Positions 5,992 through 11,964 of a DNA stretch of 12,058 nt are shown here, piece by piece. How positions within the stretch are numbered: the first letter of the stretch is position 1; every line of letters starts with the position of its first letter. A model generated the notes under the pieces. It saw only the letters and a program-made list of their open reading frames with translations, was not told where the DNA came from and made no database searches. Source of the stretch: Phycisphaerae bacterium (GTDB lineage Bacteria > Planctomycetota > Phycisphaerae > Sedimentisphaerales > Anaerobacaceae). Where the stretch lies: contig JAUVYZ010000026.1 in the NCBI GenBank assembly GCA_030602845.1, forward strand, positions 1-12,058, in the 5' to 3' direction. Made by a program: the position numbers and the translations under genes.

Positions 5992-7086
5992 ATGTGTAGA
6001 GTGTGGAGCAGGTTGTTAATTCTTACTCTGGTAGTGGTGATAATGGCGGGGGGCTGTGCTCAAGCAGTAGCTGAACGGCCAAGGAATGTCATCCTCTTTG
6101 GATGGGACGGCGCTCAGAGAGACCACGTGAATGAAGCTCTCGCACGTGGGGAACTGCCGGTCCTGAAGAAGCTTGGTGCAAAAGGGGCGTATGTTAAGAT
6201 AGACATTGAGGGAGTGACCGACACCAAGGCCGGCTGGTCCCAGATACTGACGGGCTACTATCCGGAAATTACCGGTGTGTACAGCAACGGTCGGTATCAG
6301 CCGATCCCCAAGGGACTGAGCATCGGGGAGCGGCTGGAGAAACATTTCGGGCCGGACAACGTCGTTACGCTGGCAGTGATTGGTAAGAAGGGCCACGTTG
6401 ACGCCGAGCCGCCCAGGAAGATAAGAATCAAGGAGAAAGCTGAGAAACCCAAGGCCAAGAAAGGCAAAGCAGCAAAGGCCAAACCCAAGAAGAAGAAAAA
6501 GCAGCAGGGCAAGATTGTTGAGGAAGGCGGCGTGAAGTACCGCCTAATCCCCGGCAAGCCGCACTACAACATGAGCCGGAACACGGACTTGTTTGAGAAT
6601 GGCCTGCAATTAGATAAAAAAGTCGGCACCCGGGCGATCGAATTGATTGAGAAGCACAAGGACGAGCCGTTCTTCTTCTTTGTGCACTTCGCCGAAGTCG
6701 ATCAGAAGGGCCACAAGCACGGAGAGAACTCCAAGGAGTATAACGATGCCATAATCTCCAACGACACGTGGACGGGCAGGATTATGGGCAAAATCAAGGA
6801 GTTGGGGCTGGCCAAGAAGACGCAGTACTACATTACATGCGACCACGGATTCAACGAGGGTGGAACGGGGCACAGCTTCGCGCCCTATGTTTTCCTGGCC
6901 ACCAACAACAAGAAGGTCAATCGCGACGGCCGGCGGCAGGATGTGGCCCCGACGATCCTGGAGGCGTTCGGTCTGGAGTTGAGTAAGATTGAGCCGCCGC
7001 TTGATGGGATTTCGCTGACTAAGCCGGACGCACGTCCGCCGGCAAAGATCGGCCTGGCGAAGAGGCGCGCAAAGGCCAAGAAATAG
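5992..7086 (+). CDS. NPP-type phosphodiesterase / alkaline phosphatase superfamily lipoprotein
   Basis: This is a 364-residue exported metallohydrolase. The signal peptide ends MAGGCAQ, so Cys22 is a probable lipidation site. The two-zinc site of the superfamily is complete: Asp39 in LFGWDGAQ, the nucleophile Thr78 in GVTDTKAGW before LTGYYPE, Asp237 and His241 in EVDQKGHKHG, Asp284 and His285 in TCDHGFNEGG, and His294 in GTGHS. Asn99, 21 residues after Thr78, sits where autotaxin-type enzymes have their phosphate-binding Asn, which favours phosphodiester or phosphomonoester substrates over sulfates. No sulfatase Cys/Ser-x-Pro-x-Arg motif is seen. Residues 142-176 are an unusual Lys/Ala-rich insertion and the C-terminus is also basic (KRRAKAKK). 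The actual substrate is unknown. AGGAG at 5981-5985 supports the start at 5992. The DUF4185-like gene follows 124 bases later. Confidence 0.87.
   Translation: MCRVWSRLLILTLVVVIMAGGCAQAVAERPRNVILFGWDGAQRDHVNEALARGELPVLKKLGAKGAYVKIDIEGVTDTKAGWSQILTGYYPEITGVYSNGRYQPIPKGLSIGERLEKHFGPDNVVTLAVIGKKGHVDAEPPRKIRIKEKAEKPKAKKGKAAKAKPKKKKKQQGKIVEEGGVKYRLIPGKPHYNMSRNTDLFENGLQLDKKVGTRAIELIEKHKDEPFFFFVHFAEVDQKGHKHGENSKEYNDAIISNDTWTGRIMGKIKELGLAKKTQYYITCDHGFNEGGTGHSFAPYVFLATNNKKVNRDGRRQDVAPTILEAFGLELSKIEPPLDGISLTKPDARPPAKIGLAKRRAKAKK
6415..6519 (+). other. Lysine/alanine-rich low-complexity insertion in the NPP-like protein
   Basis: Residues 142-176 are mostly Lys with Ala, Pro and Gly, including KAKKGKAAKAKPKKKKKQQ. 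The catalytic motifs before it (Asp39, Thr78) and after it (Asp237, Asp284) are in the same frame, so it is a real insertion and not a frameshift. It falls in the stretch between the nucleophile and the second metal-ligand group. Confidence 0.75.
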
Positions 7087-7210
7087 ATTTTGGGTTGCGT
7101 TACATCGCCTAACAGCGGATTTGCGGTGCGTCTTACTTGTTCAAATGGTCTTGGGTGTTTCGCAAAGGCCGGGGACGTCAGGGGAAATGTCAGTAAGGGT
7201 GTACGAGGGT

Positions 7211-8335
7211 ATGGCCGTTAGAAGTTTTATAATCGGATTGGTATTGGTTACCGGTTTGCCTTTTGGTTGTGCATCCGCTTCGCTGCCAAAGTATTCTGTT
7301 GAGCCGTTGCCGGAGTATAATGCGCTGTTTTACAACGAAAAGGGCTGGACGGGCGCAGATGGGTCATACTCAGTGGCACTATCCGATAGTGCCACTCTCT
7401 GGTTGTACAGTGATACGTGGATCGGTGATATCGTCAACGGCAAGCACAAGAACGCAACGATGGTGAACAACTCGATTGCACTTCAGCGCGGGAAAGGGCC
7501 GTCAACAGCCACTGTCAAGTTTTACTGGCGCAGAACAGAGGAGGGAAAGCCGGAGGCCTTTGTCAGGCCAGCTGATGGTGTTGGCTGGTTCTGGATATTT
7601 GACGGCATCGTCGCTGACGAGAAATTATACCTTTTTCTGATGCAGATAATTAAAAGCGGCGAAAAAGGTGTCTTTGGATTCAAACACATTGGAACGTGGC
7701 TGGCAGAAATAGAAAACCCGCAGGATGAACCGCTCAAATGGCGGATTACACAATACAAAATCCCTTACGGGCGATATTCAAAGAACGGCAATCTGTTTTT
7801 CGGCTCGGCGGTTATGAGGGACGGAGATTTTGTCTATATCTACGGCGGCAGCGAGGATTGGAACAAAGGGATGAGCGGGCGAGGTATGATAGTCGCTCGC
7901 GTGCCATATAATAAAATGGCTGATTTTGAGCGGTGGCGTTTCTTTAGCGACGGTAACTGGCAGGCAGATATAGCCGGGATATCTGAACTTTTTGACGGCA
8001 CAGCAACAGAATATTCGGTCTGTTACCAGCCGGCTTTAAAGAAGTGTGTAACCATTTATACAGAATGTGGGATGTCGAAGAATATAATGATGCGGTTTTC
8101 TCCGACGCCCGTTGGGCCGTGGAGTAGTGCCTGCAAGGTTTACGAGTGTCCCGAACAGAACTGGCATAAGACATATTTTTGCTATGCAGCAAAAGGTCAT
8201 TCTGAAATTTCGGCGGGCAATGAGTTGATAATTACGTATGTTTGTAATTCAATGGATTTCTGGCAGATGGCGAAGGACACGCGGATTTATTGGCCGCGGT
8301 TTTTGAAGATTAAGTTTGACGTTCAAGAGAAATAG
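7211..8335 (+). CDS. DUF4185-like exported beta-propeller protein
   Basis: The 374-residue product starts with a signal peptide (MAVRSFIIGLVLVTGLPFGC); Cys20 may be lipidated, though Pro-Phe-Gly is a poor lipobox. The mature part looks like DUF4185, related to five-bladed propellers of the glycoside hydrolase 43 type. Evidence is WTGADGSYSVALSDSATLWL followed by YSDTWIG and TMVNNSIAL (about 46-91), FWIFDGIVADEKLYLF (127-142), ATEYSVCYQPALKKCVTIYT (265-284), RFSPTPVGPWS (295-305), and CYAAKGHSEIS plus ITYVCNS near the C-terminus. The reaction is unproven; glycan binding or cleavage is inferred. The start is uncertain. ATG 7211 puts the signal peptide at the N-terminus, with AAGGG 11 bases upstream; ATG 7187 or TTG 7121 would add residues before it. 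It lies 22 bases before the S9C-like peptidase gene, so the two are probably cotranscribed. Confidence 0.72.
   Translation: MAVRSFIIGLVLVTGLPFGCASASLPKYSVEPLPEYNALFYNEKGWTGADGSYSVALSDSATLWLYSDTWIGDIVNGKHKNATMVNNSIALQRGKGPSTATVKFYWRRTEEGKPEAFVRPADGVGWFWIFDGIVADEKLYLFLMQIIKSGEKGVFGFKHIGTWLAEIENPQDEPLKWRITQYKIPYGRYSKNGNLFFGSAVMRDGDFVYIYGGSEDWNKGMSGRGMIVARVPYNKMADFERWRFFSDGNWQADIAGISELFDGTATEYSVCYQPALKKCVTIYTECGMSKNIMMRFSPTPVGPWSSACKVYECPEQNWHKTYFCYAAKGHSEISAGNELIITYVCNSMDFWQMAKDTRIYWPRFLKIKFDVQEK
7372..7396. repeat. Perfect 11-bp inverted repeat with 3-base loop inside the DUF4185-like gene
   Basis: AGTGGCACTAT (7372-7382), CCG (7383-7385) and ATAGTGCCACT (7386-7396) form an uninterrupted 11-bp stem. 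It encodes the SVALSDSAT stretch at the start of the first propeller blade. Confidence 0.9.
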
Positions 8336-8357
8336 AGAATTGAAAGGGACAAAAGGT

Positions 8358-10298
8358 ATGAAACATTCAAAATCAATTTCGGTTTTTAGCTTGTTGATGC
8401 TGTGTGGTGCGATAGCGTCTTTCGTCTCCTCTTGCGCTGCGCCGGAGCCTGCGCTGATACCACGGGAAGTGCTCTTTGGCAATCCGGTTAAGACGAGCCC
8501 CGGGATCTCTCCGGATGGAAAGATGATGGCTTATGTTGCTCCCTTAAATAATGTATTAAACGTGTGGATAAAAACGATTGGCAAAGAGGATGACAGGGCT
8601 GTTACGAAAGATGACAACCGTGGGATACGCTGGTATTTTTGGGCGGAGGACAGTGAGCACATTATGTATTTGCAAGATGTGGGAGGCGATGAGAACTGGA
8701 GTTTGTACGGCGTTAATCTTAAAACAGACGAAATCAAGGATTTGACCCCGTACGAGGATGTCCAGGTTCAAATTATACATAGTGATAAGCATTTTCCAAA
8801 TGAACTGCTCATTGGAATGAACAAGGATGACCCGAAGGTGCACGATGTTTATCATCTTGACCTTCCCACCGGTGAACTCGAACTGGTTGCAAAGAATCCC
8901 GGCAATATTAGCTCCTGGTTGGCTGATGCCAATTTGAAGGTTCGTTGTGCGATGGCTGCAACTCCTGAAGGTGGATTCGAGCTGATGGTGCGGGACAGTG
9001 AGGAAGCGAGCTGGGAGAAGCTGCTGACATGGGATTCGGAAGACAACATGACCAGTTGGACCGTTAGTTTTACCAAGGATGGAAATTCCTTGTATTTGGT
9101 CGATTCTCGCAACGTCAATGCCGGGCGTCTGGTTAAGATGGAGATAAAGACCGGAAATATTGAAGTGCTTGCAGAAGATCCGCAATATGATGTTTGGGAT
9201 GTGATGATTCATCCTGATTCATACGAGGTGCAGGCGGTGGCGTTTTTAAAAGCTCGACAAGAATGGGTTGTGTTGGATGAATCGATTAAAGACGACTTCG
9301 AGTCCATTGCGAAGCTGGATGATGGTGACTATTTTGTTGAGGGTCGGGATAATGCCGATGAGACCTGGTTAGTGTACTTCACCAAGGATAATGGGCCTCA
9401 GTCCTATTATACTTATGACCGCAAAAAGAAGAAAGGCACTTTTTTATTTGACCACATGCCGGAGCTGAACAAATACAAGTTAGCTCGTATGGAGCCGATT
9501 TCTTTTGTGGCGCGGGATGGATTGACCATTCACGGCTATATTACGTTCCCAATATGGAAGCAAAGAGAGAATCTGCCGATGGTACTGCTCGTTCATGGCG
9601 GTCCCTGGGCCCGGGATTATTGGCGTTATAACCCGAGGGCTCAGTGGTTTGCCAATCGTGGCTATGTCTGTCTTCAGGTCAATTTTCGTGGGTCATGGGG
9701 GTACGGCAAAGATTTCGTGAACGCCGGTGACAGGGAGTGGGGGGCGAAAATGCACGATGATTTAGTGGATGCGGTTAACTGGGCGGTGGAGCAGGGTTAT
9801 GCCAATCCGGAAAAAGTTGCTATTTTTGGCGGTTCCTACGGAGGTTATGCTGCTTTGGTTGGTGCGACGTTTACGCCCGATGTTTTCTGCTGTGCGGTGG
9901 ATGCTTGTGGTATCAGCAATCTGGTTACATGGATCAAATCTGTTCCACCTTACTGGTTAACGGGGTTGGCAATGATTCATAAGCGAATGGGCAATCCTGA
10001 TACCGAAGAGGAGTTTTTGAAATCACGGTCGCCTTTGTTCAAAGTGGACCAGATCAAAATACCGATTCTGATTGGGCAAGGTGCCAACGACCCGCGAGTG
10101 AAACAAGCTGAGTCAGAGCAGATTGTAGAAGCGATGAAGAAAAAAGGGCTCGAGTACGAATACATACTCTTTGAGGATGAAGGGCACGGATTTGCCAAGC
10201 CTGAAAACCGTCTGAAGTTTTCTGCGGCCGCGGAGAAATTTCTTGCAAAGCATTTAGGCGGCCGTTATGAAGAGGCAGTTGAGGATTCCGATCGGTAA
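8358..10298 (+). CDS. S9 family peptidase lipoprotein (S9C, acylaminoacyl-peptidase / dipeptidyl-peptidase-like)
   Basis: This is a 646-residue exported serine peptidase. The signal peptide ends FVSSCAAP, a good lipobox with lipidated Cys26. Residues 35-370 form the beta-propeller with WD40/PD40-like strands such as SPGISPDGKMMAYVAP. The alpha/beta-hydrolase domain begins near 380 (FVARDGLTIHGYITFP). It includes LLVHGGPWARD, the oxyanion-loop region VNFRGSWGYGKDFVNAG, the nucleophile Ser493 in FGGSYGGYAA, Asp578 in GQGANDPRV and His610 in DEGHGF, so the triad is complete. Length and motifs fit the S9C group that removes acyl-amino acids or dipeptides from peptide N-termini; exact specificity is inferred. 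The start is the ATG at 8358, with AGGGA 8 bases upstream. A TTG at 8316 would overlap the previous gene and add a charged extension. It is not a close relative of the S9A enzyme at 3042-5201. Confidence 0.93.
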   Translation: MKHSKSISVFSLLMLCGAIASFVSSCAAPEPALIPREVLFGNPVKTSPGISPDGKMMAYVAPLNNVLNVWIKTIGKEDDRAVTKDDNRGIRWYFWAEDSEHIMYLQDVGGDENWSLYGVNLKTDEIKDLTPYEDVQVQIIHSDKHFPNELLIGMNKDDPKVHDVYHLDLPTGELELVAKNPGNISSWLADANLKVRCAMAATPEGGFELMVRDSEEASWEKLLTWDSEDNMTSWTVSFTKDGNSLYLVDSRNVNAGRLVKMEIKTGNIEVLAEDPQYDVWDVMIHPDSYEVQAVAFLKARQEWVVLDESIKDDFESIAKLDDGDYFVEGRDNADETWLVYFTKDNGPQSYYTYDRKKKKGTFLFDHMPELNKYKLARMEPISFVARDGLTIHGYITFPIWKQRENLPMVLLVHGGPWARDYWRYNPRAQWFANRGYVCLQVNFRGSWGYGKDFVNAGDREWGAKMHDDLVDAVNWAVEQGYANPEKVAIFGGSYGGYAALVGATFTPDVFCCAVDACGISNLVTWIKSVPPYWLTGLAMIHKRMGNPDTEEEFLKSRSPLFKVDQIKIPILIGQGANDPRVKQAESEQIVEAMKKKGLEYEYILFEDEGHGFAKPENRLKFSAAAEKFLAKHLGGRYEEAVEDSDR

Positions 10299-10308
10299 TT
10301 TGTATAAG
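10279..10308 (+). promoter_or_regulatory. Candidate promoter upstream of the GyrI-like gene
   Basis: TTGAGG (10279-10284) and TATAAG (10303-10308) are 18 bases apart and straddle the end of the peptidase gene. This could give the two downstream small genes their own transcript. It is a pattern match only. Confidence 0.32.
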
Positions 10309-10363
10309 GACGAGAGTATGATAAGTATCAAATACTGTCAGGTATGAAATTATCGAAGAGAGT

Positions 10364-10370
10364 GAGGTGA
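10364..10370 (+). promoter_or_regulatory. Shine-Dalgarno (GAGGTGA) deciding the GyrI-like start
   Basis: GAGGTGA is complementary to the 16S rRNA tail and sits 5 bases before the ATG at 10376. It includes the alternative GTG at 10367, which is therefore unlikely to be the start. Confidence 0.7.
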
Positions 10371-10375
10371 TAGTT

Positions 10376-10882
10376 ATGGACAAACTTTATGAAGAATCGG
10401 AGACGGGCTGCTGCCCAAGATTTAATCCTGAGCCGTGGGATGAAAAAGAGATAAGCTTTCAGGAGAAATTGTTTGTTAAAGACCATGTCAGAAGTTTTCT
10501 GCACGTCCCGCTGAACTTCGGGAAGGTGATGGTGAAAAATATGGAAAGGATTCAGGAGGCGGGTGCCCTTGTGCCTTTACCCGTTATGCTTTCGGATGAA
10601 AAATCCATCTGGGGCGGTTATTCCTTTTTCTTCCTAGCTGACATCTATATTGCGGTGGCCAAAGAAGTTCCGGGAGCAGAGATGGCGAGAATATCAGGGA
10701 CTTTTTTGACTAAAGTTTTTGAAGGGCCGTACAAGGATGTCAGGAAGTGGGTAAAAGAAATGAAGGCCTATGTCAAATCGAAGGCCAAGGAGATGAAAAA
10801 AATGTACTTTTTCTATACTACGTGCCCGAAGTGTGCTGAGTATTATGGTAAGAATTACACTGTTATATTAGCAAAGGTTTAA
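10376..10882 (+). CDS. Conserved small protein, GyrI-like effector-binding fold suspected
   Basis: This is a 168-residue soluble protein with no signal peptide. It resembles a conserved bacterial family sometimes labelled only as hydrolase, whose activity I cannot confirm. Visible features are an N-terminal CCPRFNPEPWDEKEISFQEK, KLFVKDHVRSFLHVPLNFGK (about 31-50), a DIYIAVAKEVPG strand and turn (89-100), and SGTFLTKVFEGPYKDVRKWV (107-126). Then come a Lys-rich helix, YFFYTTCPKCAEYYGKNYTV (144-163) with a CPKC motif, and a final ILAKV strand. The strand-FEGPY-helix element recalls the GyrI-like / SOUL-type effector-binding domains, where a similar acidic H/F-x-GPY motif lies beside the ligand pocket. 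CPKC and the Cys pair at 12-13 could bind metal or be redox-active. It sits 77 bases after the peptidase gene and 103 bases before a membrane-protein gene. Confidence 0.75.
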   Translation: MDKLYEESETGCCPRFNPEPWDEKEISFQEKLFVKDHVRSFLHVPLNFGKVMVKNMERIQEAGALVPLPVMLSDEKSIWGGYSFFFLADIYIAVAKEVPGAEMARISGTFLTKVFEGPYKDVRKWVKEMKAYVKSKAKEMKKMYFFYTTCPKCAEYYGKNYTVILAKV

Positions 10883-10927
10883 GTGTCTAACGGAATCTCG
10901 GATGTTACCTGAAACAAGGAGATTCTT

Positions 10928-10972
10928 CCCATTCGACTTCGCTCAGGGCAAACGCTTCGCTCAGAATGACAA
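10928..10972. repeat. Extragenic repeat, copy B (two CTTCGCTCAG units)
   Basis: CTTCGCTCAGGGC at 10937-10949 is followed by GCTTCGCTCAGAATGAC at 10954-10970, so the unit is doubled. It lies just upstream of the last plus-strand gene and happens to be open in that gene's frame, where it would read FDFAQGKRFAQND. Related copies are at 3008-3028 and 11877-11893. Confidence 0.65.
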
Positions 10973-10974
10973 TA

Positions 10975-10979
10975 GGGAG
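10975..10979 (+). promoter_or_regulatory. Shine-Dalgarno deciding the start of the last plus-strand gene
   Basis: GGGAG lies 6 bases before the ATG at 10986, immediately after the repeat. It places the start beyond the repeat and at the beginning of a membrane segment. Confidence 0.65.
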
Positions 10980-10985
10980 TTTATT

Positions 10986-11765
10986 ATGCCTTACATTTTA
11001 GCCGTAACGATACCTTATACAGCTATAACTATAGTTTTTATTGTCTTAGCTACAGGCGTTGGCGCTTTTATCAGAAGAAGAAGCAGGGACAAATGCCTGA
11101 AGGATTTTGGGCAGAATATGGTAACGCTGGAAGAGACATCGGGTAAGACAATCTGGGGTAAATTGAACGTGGAAAATACCGGGCTGGAGTTTGTTTATCC
11201 GACAAAGCACCGAGATGAAGAAGGGCACGATGAAACGAGCTATATTCTGTATAAAGACGAGTATCCTAATATTGCGGCCTTGATTCGCTACCACGATGAA
11301 TTGAGCGAAAGTAATAAAAAAGAAAGGGAAAAAGAATTAAAAACGACCTATCATCCGACACTGCTGCGAAGGGTCAAAAGAAAGATACAAAACGTCTTCA
11401 AGACGGTGAGAGATTCGGTGATGGAGGTGGTAAATCTGTTAATCAGTCAGGCGAAGAAAGCCACTCCCGCCGGGGCGGTGCTGACTTCTCAAGATAAATA
11501 TGTCTCGCGGATGAAGCAGGAATTGATGGGTTCGGTGGGGACTTCCTTCGAGCCATTATTAGAGAAGTATATTGGCAGCAAGGTTGTACTTGAGCTGATT
11601 AAAGGTGATAAGATATTTGAATATTGCGGCGTGCTAAAGGAGTATACAGCCGAGTTTATTGAAATTATGGACGTTAATTACAAAGTGAAAGAAGACCAAT
11701 CGGCCAGGAAGGCGGACCTGGTTGTGCCTCGAAAACTTGGGGTGGTCCGACATCTCGGAGAATGA
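10986..11765 (+). CDS. Membrane-anchored hypothetical protein with two small beta-barrel-like regions
   Basis: I do not recognise a named family for this 259-residue protein. Residues 4-28 are one hydrophobic segment (YILAVTIPYTAITIVFIVLA), followed by RRRSRDK, so the bulk should lie in the cytoplasm by the positive-inside rule. Residues 44-72 (NMVTLEETSGKTIWGKLNVE, then NTGLEFVYP) look like a short barrel of the LSm/SH3 type. A charged helical middle follows (about 93-195), including KKEREKELK and RRVKRKIQNVFKTVRDSVMEVV. Residues 196-232 (IGSKVVLELIKGDKIFEYCG, then VLKEYTAEFIEIMDVNY) have the strand-turn-strand-G-x-L pattern of a second such barrel, perhaps closed by DLVVPRKLGVVRH. This fold call is inference from pattern only. 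The ATG at 10986 is chosen because of its Shine-Dalgarno and because the longer upstream frame is repeat DNA. Confidence 0.68.
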   Translation: MPYILAVTIPYTAITIVFIVLATGVGAFIRRRSRDKCLKDFGQNMVTLEETSGKTIWGKLNVENTGLEFVYPTKHRDEEGHDETSYILYKDEYPNIAALIRYHDELSESNKKEREKELKTTYHPTLLRRVKRKIQNVFKTVRDSVMEVVNLLISQAKKATPAGAVLTSQDKYVSRMKQELMGSVGTSFEPLLEKYIGSKVVLELIKGDKIFEYCGVLKEYTAEFIEIMDVNYKVKEDQSARKADLVVPRKLGVVRHLGE

Positions 11766-11839
11766 TGTTCGTATTGCGTATGGCGTGAAAGTGTAAAGCG
11801 AAAAACGATAGTGTAAAATTCAAAACGAGATTGCTTCGT

Positions 11840-11893
11840 TCCGTCCAATCCGTCCAAGGGCCGGACTTTCAGCACTGCGTTCCTCGCAATGAC
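11840..11893. repeat. Extragenic repeat, copy C, with tandem TCCGTCCAA
   Basis: TCCGTCCAA occurs twice back to back (11840-11848, 11849-11857). It is followed by GCGTTCCTCGCAATGAC at 11877-11893, a more diverged relative of the CTTCGCTCAGAATGAC units at 10954-10970. Confidence 0.45.
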
Positions 11894-11901
11894 GGAGAGC
11901 G

Positions 11902-11931
11902 GCAGGGGTGATTCTCACAAATCGCCCCTGC
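11902..11931. repeat. Strong 12-bp hairpin in the right-hand intergenic region
   Basis: GCAGGGGTGATT (11902-11913) pairs with AATCGCCCCTGC (11920-11931) around the loop CTCACA, with one G-U pair. No U-tract follows on either strand. It may be a REP-like element or a transcript end structure between possibly convergent genes. Confidence 0.7.
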
Positions 11932-11964
11932 TGATTCGGCGAGAAGGGGATATTGTATTGGTGA

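Larger units (their letters stand above)
11766..11964. other. Intergenic region with repeats and hairpin
   Basis: I see no gene here. It holds a tandem TCCGTCCAA pair at 11840-11857, a third extragenic-repeat copy at 11877-11893 and a 12-bp hairpin at 11902-11931. Confidence 0.6.

Noticed and set aside
6415..6519. The lysine-rich stretch of the NPP-like gene considered as a frameshift or gene fusion boundary.
   Set aside because: Catalytic motifs of one enzyme lie on both sides in the same frame, so it is an in-frame insertion.
8316..8357. An upstream TTG start for the S9C-type peptidase overlapping the previous gene.
   Set aside because: It would place a charged 14-residue segment before the signal peptide, and a good Shine-Dalgarno precedes the ATG at 8358.
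8556..9212. A 218-codon minus-strand open frame.
   Set aside because: It is antisense to the propeller-coding part of the S9C-type peptidase and shows no protein-like motif.
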